From the NCBI GenBank assembly GCA_963555705.1, contig OY743187.1, positions 17,560,133 to 17,624,132 on the forward strand: 64,000 bases of DNA, written 5' to 3'. Of the stretch, positions 24,477 to 34,639 are shown piece by piece; the stretch's first letter is position 1; the number at the start of each line of letters is the position of its first letter. The notes beneath the pieces are model-generated. The model was not told where the DNA came from, ran no database searches, and saw nothing but the letters and a program-made list of their open reading frames with translations. Source of the DNA: Ligustrum vulgare (taxonomy: Eukaryota; Streptophyta; Magnoliopsida; Lamiales; Oleaceae). The translations under genes and the position numbers were made by a program.

Positions 24477-25170
24477 GGAATAATTTGAAGGTTATAGGGG
24501 AACAATAAATTTATCACATCTATTGAGATACAATAGCTTGAATACTCTAAAATAAATTGCAGACCCAGTAATTACAACTACTTGAAGATACGGTTAAAGA
24601 TATTTCAAACCTAGTAGCTTGTTTATGAAATAATGAATTTCATTCTTCCATAAAAGCACAAATTATGATTGCATTGATTCTAAACATGTTACATATCTCT
24701 TCCGCACGCAAATATAGCTACACAAAGATTAAATATCTGATGAGTACAACATACATTTGTCCGTCGTCACGTCCATGATCTTGAATACCTTGAGTTGGAT
24801 CTTGGAGGTGGAAATCGTGATGAAACAAAGCAATATTTAAGGTGTCGGATTTTTTGACTACTGTACCTTATTTTTGTTCGGAGATACGGTGGTTTGGTGC
24901 TGAGATATGGTGGTTTGGAGCAGACTGACGAGATAAATGAGGCGGGCACAGTGAAATGAGGCGGGTAGAGTGAAATAAGGATTTTTGGGGGTTGAATTTC
25001 ATTTTGGTTTATTTTCATTTCATATGCACTTCATCACCATTTCATTTAACCGGTAAGAACAAATGAAATCAGACTTTAAATTAGTTTCTCCGCCACCTCA
25101 TCAGTCCACGTAGGCTTTGGTAAGGAAATCAGCAATGGGCTGTGTTCAAGTAGCTTTACTATAATTCACA

Positions 25171-26530
25171 ACCCGTTGAAGCCGCCGTCTATTTTTATTT
25201 ATTTCGATAATTTATAGGTAAATGTGTGGTTGAAAATTAGAAAGAGAAAATGTGTGTGGTTAAAAAATAGTTTGAAAATTTATATTATTTATAAATTGAT
25301 TTATAAATTATAATCATTACGTAAAAAAAAAAACGATATATCTACAATTTCCACTATTTTCCAACTTTTTCAGTACAAGCAACGAATTCCTACATCTTTA
25401 TTTCCCAGATTGCATTGTCTCCATGCAAAATCTCTCACTTCTATTTCTGGTCCCCTACAATCTTTATTTAAGCACTCTTCTTGTGGACTAAATCAAATAT
25501 ATTATAAAGTAAAAATATTTTATTTTGAAATTAAAATATTTTATTTTGAAGTTGTTCCTCTTAAATGTTACTTGTTTAGATTTAGATATTTTGTTGTTTT
25601 CGATCATTAATTTTTTATTGTATTCATGTCTTCTTTCAACTCATTTTTAAATGGTATTTATTTATATTTAGCCCTTGTTTTAGTCTCATATATATAAACA
25701 TAAAAATAAAGTCTTTACCAAAAATAATACACACAAACTCTTTCCCGCCAAAATACAATTGTTAAATTTGGAAAAGTTTTCCCAAAAATACAAAAATTGA
25801 AAAATAATTAAAAATTATTGCATTTTGAAAAGTGTAATGATTACAAATTTGAATTACATTTTGAGCACTACATACATTTGTTCTCAAATAAAAATAAAAA
25901 AACTGTTTTAGCACTGTTAAATTATATAAAAAATTATGGTAGTTAAAATTTTTTGTTTAAAAACAAAGAATGTGATGTTTTCGAGGTAAAAATTAGTGAT
26001 TGAAAAGTGGAGAGAAAAATTATGTGTTATTAAAAAGTAATTTAGAAGCGAGTTGTTTGAAAATATTTTGTCAAACAGAGATGTTTCATTCTAATTTCAA
26101 AAAAGGACAATTTAAAATTGTCTATACTCTTATTATGAATCTTAACTTCATTTTTTTTAATTTAAAAAATAAATAGATAATTCTATATTGTTATAAAAAA
26201 ATATTGAAGATCAGTAATTTAGAAATTTTGTTAAATTACTTAAAAAAAAGTTATTCAAAAATATTCTGCTTAATCATAGTGTAACTAATTTGGTAAAGTA
26301 ACATTAAATTATTTCTAAAGATATAAAATTCTATTATAAAATGTGTTGAAAAATATTTAAATAACCCGAAAATGTTTTAGTTTAAAGAACTTAAGAACAT
26401 TCCTTATATTGTGTATTTTTTTTATAAGTTTTCCAATTAGATTATATAAAAAAATATAAAAATTAAATGACTAATCCAAAAATCTTCTTTCAAATCGAAT
26501 AATTTCATACTTGATTGAATATAATTTTTC
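25171..26530. other. AT-rich stretch
   Basis: No gene recognised. Around 25200-25330 the sequence resembles the body of the GTTTGG-ended MITEs at 47998 and 58205 (GGTAAATGTGTGGTTGAAAA, GAGAAAATGTGTGTGG). The remainder shows nothing definite. Confidence 0.4.
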
Positions 26531-26639
26531 GTCATATGTAATGACAATTAACAAGAGTTAGAAGTAATCACTCTCGCATGTTGGAATGTATTTGAAAAAT
26601 CATATAGGTAACTATCAGTATTAAAATTATGTTTAAGCA

Positions 26640-27477
26640 TGTGATCGATCAACTTGCAAAAATGGTTTATAAACCACCTTTTTAATCATACACTTTATTG
26701 TATTATTTTTAAGTTGAAAAATATGTAATATAAGCGTCAAATCGAAGATCTTAACAAGAAGTTTAATAAAATATAACAAGTGAGAGCAAACTGTAAAAAC
26801 ATTGTTCGTAAAATCGTCCAAAAGATCAAATGTCAAAGTTTTACTTTATTTTTTTACTTCGTTTTAAATTATATCATTTAAGTTATATAATACTCTGTAT
26901 TCAGAAAACCTGAAATGGTTCGACCTGAAAGAAGCAACAGGTTAAGGGTCAGAAGATTGAATCGGGTTGAACCGGAGTCGAATTGATTTTAATTAAAAAA
27001 TAAATAATTATTTCAAATATCAGAAAATTTCTAAAAAAAATTATTTTAGAAATAAAACGACATTTACTCATTCGGAGTAAAATTAAATAAACAAAAAATA
27101 TAACAACAATATTCTTTACCAATTCAAAGCAAATATAGATTTATGGTTGTAAATAATTTAATATATAAAAAAAGAAGATAAAAATAACTTATTTTAAAAA
27201 AAAGAAAGTTTAACAAACAAATAAATAGTAAATAAAACTATTTTTTTAAGAGACAAACAATTTTAAAAAGAAAAGAAAAGAAATCTTATAATGATCATAA
27301 TTTATTATTTTTTATTAGTTTTGTAAATGTTGAATTTCTTATTTTGATTATTATTTTTTTTTTTTAAGTAATATGTTTTTATTTGATATGATTGTATAAT
27401 TAATATATTTTCATAAATTTTGATCGAAATCACTATCAAAACTATATTCTCGTGCATCTCACGGATGGAAATACTAG
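26640..27477 (+). mobile_element. Helitron, 3' part (end at CTAG 27474-27477)
   Basis: The terminus CGTGCATCTCACGGATGGAA followed by ATACTAG and T has the short hairpin and CTAG end of Helitrons. The segment 26640-26890 is homologous to 29950-30210 in the precisely bounded Helitron at 29767-31212 (shared blocks such as GATCTTAACAAGAAGTTTAA and AGTGAGAGCAAA). A partial hAT MITE in inverted orientation lies at about 26895-27000. The 5' end was not identified. Confidence 0.6.
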
Positions 27478-27839
27478 TTATGGTTAAACAATAAGTTTTG
27501 TAATAGTATTTTTTAGAGAATTTTGGTTAAAAAGTAGGGGGAAAATGGTATCACTAAATCGTCATAATTTATTAGTGACGCTTCCAAACATCACAATATT
27601 TAATGACAATGTAAAGCATCACAAATTTTAGGTGACGCCTACAAGTATCACAATTTATTTTCTGACCCGTAGATATACACGCTTCTTGAAGCCGTCACAA
27701 ATTTTTTTTTTATGACACTTATAACTCTCACAATATTAAGAAATACTTTTCACTAGTAGACTATTTCTTTGTAGTGAATTTATCTTAGCTATTATTTGAA
27801 TACGAAAGTAATTTTATATTTTAGCCATTGACCATTTAC

Positions 27840-28217
27840 TAATGTTTAGAAAATTGGATCGGACTAGTCAGTTCTACTGAAAAAATTGAGAATCGATCGA
27901 AAAATTGACCCGGCCTAAAAACAGGTCAAAAAACTCAATTTTTGGCCGACTCAACAGGGAAAACTAGTTATAACCAGATGGTTTTTAAACCCGATTTCCG
28001 ATTTTTTTTAGTTGTTTTAAGCTAATTTTTTTATGATTTTATTTTCTAAATGAGTATATCTTTGTTTATTTGTAAAATAACTTATTTTTTTATAAAATGT
28101 TGGAATAATTATAATTTTTTAATTGAAACCGGTTCGACTTGGTCGGACCTTCTCAGTTCTGACCATTGACTCGTTACCTTTTTCAATTCGAACCGATTTT
28201 CGATTTTTTGAACACTG
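27840..28217. mobile_element. hAT-type MITE, 378 bp
   Basis: Starts TAATGTTTAGAAAATTGG and ends CCGATTTTCGATTTTTTGAA followed by CACTG. It is flanked by CCATTTAC (27832-27839) and CTATTTAC (28218-28225), an 8-bp target duplication with one mismatch. Same family as 15978-16346. Confidence 0.85.
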
Positions 28218-28567
28218 CTATTTACAGCTCTTTTGTTTACATTTTTGAATGTTTTCAGAGAGTAGAAGACATGAAGACACAAAATCTGAATCCAAAATGA
28301 TGAACAAAATAGGAAACACTAATAAGGAAAACCTGGGAAAATTGGTGTTGAAGCTAGAAAAACGCAAACAACATGCTTCCTTAATGATTTGTCCGACTCA
28401 ATTAGATATTATTTTCGGCTTCATTTCAAATGTGAGAAACTTTCAATATCACTTTTATTTGAACAAATTTCCAACATTTAGCCCTTGTGTCTGGCATTAA
28501 TTTTGTGTTGTATTCAGCTGTTAACTATAAATTCAGTTGGTATGGTACCTGTTTAAGGTTAATATTA

Positions 28568-29098
28568 AGCCCTGTTTGATTACACAAAATTTTCCATGAA
28601 AAATGGAATATGTTTTCCAATTCCCACTTTTGGTTTGTTTGTTTGACAAAATTTTCCATATAAAACTTTTTTCGCGGACCCCACTTTTTCTTTCATTTTC
28701 CTTGATTTGGTGGAAAAGATTTTCTTTGGGTTTTGGTGGAAAAATGTTTTCCATGATAGATGGAAAATGATTTTGGACACGTTTAATCAATTTTGTTGTT
28801 GTTAATTGACTTATTTTCTTTCCAAAAAATAACATTATCATCATCAAGTACAAATATATTTAAAAAGTAAAAAAAAAATTTTTTTGATTAAAATAGCAAA
28901 AACTTACTTTATTTTTCATGGAAAATAATGTCAATCAAACAACAAAAGTTGAAAAATTCCCTATTTTTTTCACCTAGAAAATTAAACCAATCAAACACAT
29001 TAAACTTCTAATTCCCAGTAATTCAATTACCTAGAATTCAATTCCCTGGAATTCATTTTCTTTCCACCCAAATTCCACCATCGCTATCAAACGGACCC
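28568..29098. mobile_element. PIF/Harbinger-type MITE, about 531 bp
   Basis: Ends AGCCCTGTTTGAT and ATCAAACGGACCC are inverted relatives, flanked by TTA at 28565-28567 and 29099-29101. It is homologous, in opposite orientation, to 40361-40883 (shared TTTTCCATGAAAAAT, GAATTCCAGGGAATT type sequence). The frames inside are not genes. It lies just upstream of the FAR1-type pseudogene. Confidence 0.8.
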
Positions 29099-29766
29099 TT
29101 ATTGTTTATTTGAAACATTAATTTTGTAATGTCCTCATATGTTATTTGAACTTGAGCATAATATTTTTCTTTTTTAGGGATGAAACATCAAGGTTTCTAA
29201 TAATATATATGTTCCTCAAGTTTCTGTTGGTCGAATTCTCACAATTGGATAATTATTTTATCCACACGAGGCATGTACTTTTCACAACTTATACGAACGT
29301 GAAGCTGGTTTTAGCAAATAGCAAAAAAAATAAAAAATAATAAGGAAACAATTTAAATAATATGAAAGTTATTTGTTTGCTCTAAAGAGGAAAAACAGAC
29401 GAGACATACCAGATGACTCATAAAGATGTTGTTCCACGGGTTGGCGAAAGCTCTCGGAAACATACAGGAGTTGGGTGTAATGCTAAGTTGACTGTGGTGA
29501 AGCAACATACTAGCAATACTTGGGTTGTAAGACAGTTTGTGGAGGAACATAATCATGGTCTGACTACTCCCAGTAGAGTGCATTTATTAAGATCATATCG
29601 AAATGTGTCCACTGAAAGAAGTCACTTGTGCAACAATTTTTGAAGGCCAATATACCCACATGTCAACAAGTACAATTAATGGAGATAGAGTATGGCGAGC
29701 CATAATCAATAGGTTGTACTAAAAGGGATATCAGGAACTACCAAAGTGATTTATAGCATGATCAAA

Positions 29767-31212
29767 TCTTAATACATAAAATACCAACATAGCCGTCACA
29801 TAAATCCGCACATAGTTTCCCGTCATTTTTACTTGCCATTTTCAGAAACTTTATAATTTTATTAATTATTTTAATAACTAAATTATGAAAGTTCAATTAA
29901 TGCAAAATTAATTATAGGTGACATATAATAAATGATTTATTGATTTGTAAAAAATAAAACATCTATAAAAAGGTCAAATGATATATTATTTTTATTTTTT
30001 TGATAATTATTGTAATATTTTAAAGTAAAAAAACATGCAATATATGTGTCAAATTTAAGATCTTAACGAGAAGTTTAATACAAGCTAACTAATGAGAGCA
30101 AATTCTAAATATATCATTCGTAAAATTGTCTTAAATAATAAAAGTAAAAGTTTCACTTATACTTTTTACTTTTTTCAATATCCAATCTTTTTAATTTATC
30201 TCATTTAAGTCATAAATGATATCTATCATTTCTAAACTAAATTCAATTTGACATAAATGATTAATTTCAAATCTTTTTTCTTATCAAATTAAAAGAAATA
30301 ACAGATATCCAATCTTTCTAAGTAAATTCAATTAAATCATTTTAATTTCTACAACTTTAGGTTTCGATAAACACTTTGGTAATTTTGAAATTAATTTTAT
30401 AAATTTAAAATAACATCGATTTGTAAAATATATATACTACAGACTTTAACAATTAATTCATTGAATTCTATAGAAAATAAAATATAAGATTTTAGCAAAC
30501 TTATTCTATTTAAAAATAAAATATGGTCAATACATTTATTTAAGATGCAAAAAAATAAAAAAAAATTCTGTGTAAATGACAATTTTTAATACTTGGTGAA
30601 AAATAAAATGTCACGTTGCATTGTAAACTATTGAATAGGAGTATGTTTGATAGAGACTATAGAAATAGTTTTAAATGTGTGATTGAAAGTGAAAGAAAAT
30701 AGTATAAAAAATAAAATAATTGTCAAATCAATCAATTGAGTCGTAGAAAATTAAAGTTGAAAATTGATTTTCTTTATTTAGAATGTGTGGTTAAAAAGTA
30801 GTATGTGCAATTGTGAAAAATTAGTTTTTAAATAATATGCGGTTGTGAATGAACATTAAAAAAAATTATTTTTGAATAATCAATTCTATATGAATAAATA
30901 AACTAAGAAAACTAGAGAATGAACAATTAACTGTTAAAAAAACATACAAGTCATAACTTTATTTTTTACCCTTTTTTTGGTATTTTGATTGTATATTGAA
31001 TTATTGAATACACAATTTATGCATTAAAGTAAGAAATCTTATAAGAAAAAATGAAATTACAAATTATTTACAATTTGTGTATGCAAGTTATTTTTTTATT
31101 TTATTTTATTTTTTTCATTGTGTTATTTTTATCGGGCATTGTATTTTTACAACTTATTCAATAAATAATTTTTAATTATATATTTCGTGTATCGCACGGG
31201 TGCGATTACTAG
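29767..31212 (+). mobile_element. Non-autonomous Helitron, 1446 bp, exact boundaries
   Basis: Begins TCTTAATACATAAAATACC directly after A and ends ATCGCACGGGTGCGATTACTAG directly before T; the hairpin CGCA/TGCG precedes CTAG. The host sequence on either side (GATCAAA and TAGGTCAT) joins without duplication to an uninterrupted HDQIGHNAKT frame of the FAR1-type gene, as expected for insertion between A and T. No gene inside; the frames are short and AT-driven. Confidence 0.93.
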
Positions 31213-31887
31213 TAGGTCATAATGCTAAAACATTAATCAAGCATTTCACATTTGAGAGATAGAAAAGTCCGAGTTCTTTCTTGATTATGAACTAGACTTG
31301 AAAAATAGGATGCTTTGATGTTATTGGCCTGTTTTTTAGTCAAGAAAGTCATATGTTTTCTTTGGTGATGTGACAGTGTGACGATCCGAATTCTCTTCCA
31401 TTCGAGTGCCACTAAAAGTGACTCATATCATATTATCGAGACTTAAATAGTAATGTAAAATTATTCAAAAGAATAATTAGAATCCCATAATTTTATTTGT
31501 GAATAAAAATAGAACATAATTTTCTTACATAAAGTTCAACATAATTATCTCATCAATCTTAACCACTTTTGCCACTTCCATGTTGACCGCCTCGAACCTT
31601 CAATTATCTGAAAATGGTAAATATCGTGGAGTGAGATTTATAAAATCCCAGTAAGTATACCAAGCATAAATTTTCTTTTGAAAGCATATGGATCATTTTC
31701 ATCATAACATAGGATAGGATCGAAATACTCATAAACATAGGGAGACACAAGAATTTTACCGAACTTAAATGGCAAGAATTCTTATATGTAGCGCTACTAA
31801 ACTCCGGTCCCCTTAGCATAATCATAAACATATCATATGGAACCCATAACAATCTTGTGAGATTGATTTCATAGCAATGATCCAAAC

Positions 31888-32262
31888 ATTTTCATAAAAA
31901 CATAAGATATACTTACTTGTCATAAAAACATACTTACTTTTCATAAAAACATAAGGTGTATTTACCTTTCATAAAAACATACTTACTTTTCATAAAAACA
32001 TAAGATATACTTACTTGTCATAAAAACATACTTACTTTTCATAAAAACATAAGGTGTATTTACCTTTCATAAAAACATACTTACTTTTCATAAAAACATA
32101 AGATATACTTACTTGTCATAAAAACATACTTACTTTTCATAAAAACATAAGGTGTATTTACCTTTCATAAAAACATACTTACTTTTCATAAAAACATAAG
32201 ATATACTTACTTGTCATAAAAACATACTTACTTTTCATAAAAATATAAGATATACTTACCTT
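31888..32262. repeat. 98-bp tandem repeat, about four units
   Basis: The block CATAAGATATACTTACTTGT recurs at 31901, 31999, 32097 and 32195, exactly 98 bp apart, with almost no divergence. Each unit is itself made of four variants of a roughly 24-bp sequence around CATAAAAACATA. Confidence 0.92.
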
Positions 32263-32520
32263 TTAAAAGATTAAAATGAAGTGTAGTAGTAAATGGACCA
32301 AAACTTTCTTGACCACCTTGAATTTCTCTTACTTGTGGATTTTGTCAAGAGATTGGAAATAAGTGTATATGTGTAGAGTTGTGTGTAAAAGAGATGGGTT
32401 TAAATAGATGTATAAAGTTGGCATATTGTAAACATAATCATTCAATTCTATTAATTTTAACACATCTTTTTCTTAAAGTAAATCACCATTCATATACTTT
32501 TCCATATTTATACAAATAAT

Positions 32521-32990
32521 ATGCTCTTCATGATTATATATAATGGAGTCTTATCAATCATTCATATACTTTTCCATATTTATACAAATATTATGCTCTT
32601 CATGATTATATATAATGGAGTCTTATCAATCATTCATATACTTTTCCATATTTATACAAATATTATGCTCTTCATGATTACATATAATGGAGTATATAAA
32701 TCATTCATATACTTTTCCATATTTATACAAATATTATGCTCTTCATGATTATATATAATGGAGTATATAAATCATTCATATACTTTTCCATATTTATACA
32801 AATATTATGCTCTTCATGATTACATATAATGGAGTCTTATCAATCATTCATATACTTTTCCATATTTATACAAATATTATGCTCTTCATGATTATATATA
32901 ATGGAGTATATAAATCATTCATATACTTTTCCATATTTATACAAATATTATGCTCTTCATGATTACATATAATGGAACCTCTCATGCTTG
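32521..32990. repeat. 71/72-bp tandem repeat, seven units
   Basis: ATGCTCTTCATGATTA starts at 32521, 32593, 32665, 32736, 32807, 32879 and 32950. Two unit types alternate: one with GGAGTCTTATCAATC (72 bp) and one with GGAGTATATAAATC (71 bp). Confidence 0.92.
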
Positions 32991-33585
32991 CATATATTTT
33001 CTTAATTTAAATAATAAAAGTAATTTTTGTACAAATAAATATTGGGATAACATTGAATTAAGTACTTAGACTTAATATACTTTAAATCAAGAGAATGGAG
33101 ATATTTTTAGAAATTCGGAATTTAATTTAAAATCGAACGATCTCGATTATTTCTTGACTTGGCTATACGAATACGTCGTGGCGTTAACTTAATAAAAATG
33201 GGTGAAATAGTAGCGACACGATTTTCTATTAAAATAATTATTAATCGCGTAAAAATTCTTGGTCGCTACAGACAGTGCTTGATACAACCTACAATACCAA
33301 CAAATACTCAATAATATTTGTCCCGTTACCACCATGGCCAGATCATTATTTTTGGGTGCAGATTATTAAGTGAAGAGACGATAGAGTCATTTGTTTGATT
33401 GTTCTTGAAGTTTGTAGAAGTCATGCCACACTAAGCGACCACTACTGTAATAATCACCGATCAAGTCGTTGCAGTTTCAAAGGCAATCTCGATGGTGTTG
33501 CCATTCACTCTGCACTGGTACAAATAATCGTTTATAAACAATTTAGCAAACACAAGTTAACTCGCAAGGTAAAAACAAGTAGAAT

Positions 33586-34426
33586 TAGGGTGTGGACGTG
33601 GTTTAGTTTGGTTCTGGTTCTAGAAGAACCAAACCGAACCATGAACCGATTATTTTTTTTACTAATGAAATCAATTGGTTTTTATAAAGATATGGAACCA
33701 AACTGTTCGATTCTAACTTGATTTGTTTCTGGGACCATTACTAGAATTTTTAAATAATAAAAACAAATTAAAACATGTTTATATCAACTTCTTCATTAGA
33801 ATCAATCTACATCATTACCAAAGAGAAAATAAAAGTTTTAGTTAACAAAACAAAAGTTTAAAAAACGTAACATGTTATTCCAAATCGAAGAAGAAGAAAC
33901 CAAAGAAGCTCGTCGACTCGTCGAAACTTAAAGAATCGAATATAAATGTCGTTTAGACTTATAGTTACATGTTAAGATGAATGTCTGATTCTGCTCACTC
34001 TACCGTGTAATGGTGTGAGTTGGGGATGAAATTTGAAATTTGAGTTTTGGTTAACTTCTGAAAATTGATGAATTGGACTCGTGTTTACCTTTTGGACTTT
34101 GGGTATTAACTAAAATTATACATTTGGGCAGTTGGACTTACTAATCAACACGGGAGATGGTAGAGTCATAAACTATTTTAAATTAACTAAATTATTAAAA
34201 ATAAAATAAAAAAAGGTTAAAAATTGGACTTGACCTTTGGTTCTTGGTTCAAAGGTCAATTGGTTTTAGAACCAGAACCAAAATCAGAACCAAAATCAAA
34301 TGATTTTCTGCGCTAAGAATCAAACTATTGATTTTTTTTTTTTTTTTTTGTAGAACCGAACCAAATAGCTCGATTTGGTTAGGTCCTGGTTTGATCTGAT
34401 TTGATTTGGTCATTTTGTGACCCCTA
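33586..34426. mobile_element. hAT-type MITE, about 841 bp
   Basis: Starts TAGGGTGTGGACGTGG and ends CATTTTGTGACCCCTA; AGTAGAAT (33578-33585) and AATAAAAT (34427-34434) agree at 6 of 8 bases. Subterminal GGTTCTGGTTCTAGAAGAAC and AACCAGAACC-type motifs are mirrored. No coding capacity. It lies about 200 bp upstream of the CBC-like kinase start. Confidence 0.7.
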
Positions 34427-34639
34427 AATAAAATTGAATAAGAAAGAGAGAAGATGAGAACCGTGGGCCACATGCACCCATTGTATTTAGGCAATTGCAT
34501 GTGCCCACATGGCGCTGCTGACTGCTCAATAGTAATATCCCATTGATTTCATTTTCAAGTGACCAAGTCAAAAACAAGATATACTTTCTGCATATAAGTT
34601 ACAGAAAAGAAAAACACAAACTTGAAAAGTGGAGAGAAA

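Larger units (their letters stand above)
19035..25161. mobile_element. Complete Mutator-like element (MULE), 6.1 kb, two genes
   Basis: Perfect 9-bp duplications TAATTCACA flank the element at 19026-19034 and 25162-25170. The left terminal repeat (19035 to about 19212) and the inverted right one (about 24981-25161) share long blocks such as ACCAAAGCCTACGTGGA, TGATGAGGTGGC, GAAATGAAAATAAAC and TGAAATTCAACCCCCAAA, with small indels. Inside are a FAR1-type transposase pseudogene on the minus strand and a GRF-finger pseudogene on the plus strand, arranged convergently. Terminal repeats, target length and transposase type agree on Mutator superfamily. Both genes carry lesions, so this copy is unlikely to move on its own. 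Confidence 0.93.
31377..33270. mobile_element. Solo LTR, 1894 bp, with GACAG target duplication
   Basis: Starts TGTGACGATCCG and ends TTGGTCGCTACA. It is flanked on both sides by GACAG (31372-31376, 33271-33275). No internal domain, primer binding site or second LTR is present, so this is a solo LTR. It interrupts the FAR1-type pseudogene between DVTV and LDTTY. It contains two tandem arrays, given separately. Short frames inside are repeat-driven. Confidence 0.92.
29178..33530 (+). pseudogene. FAR1-type (FRS/MULE) transposase, split by a Helitron and a solo LTR
   Basis: Three host segments belong together. 29178-29766: after an acceptor-like TTTTTTAG come degraded FAR1 domain parts (VPQVSVGRILTI, EREAGFS, then HTGVGCNAKLTVVKQ, NTWVVRQFVEEHNHGLTTPS, RVHLLRSYRNVSTE, NIPTCQQVQLMEIEYGEP, IGCTKRDIRNYQ). 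31213-31376: GHNAKTLIKHFTFER, LDYELDLKNRML, SRKSYVFFGDVTV. 33276-33530: LDTTYNTNKYSIIFVP, HHGQIIIFGCRLLSEETIES, VIITDQVVAVSKAISMVLPF. The first catalytic Asp lies in VLDTTY and the second in TDQ. It carries several stops and frameshifts outside the insertions (for example near 29640, 31262, 33345, 33400). Both insertions leave the flanking frame exactly joinable. It differs clearly from the MULE copy at 22112-24476. The C-terminal part and SWIM finger were not found. Confidence 0.85.

Noticed and set aside
28249..28500. 83-codon plus-strand frame with a Lys/Glu-rich start
   Set aside because: Located between two MITEs, with an AT-driven second half and no family resemblance; too weak to call a gene.
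31888..32990. Possible CRISPR-like array
   Set aside because: The units are directly adjacent tandem repeats without unique spacers, lie inside a plant LTR, and no cas genes exist nearby.
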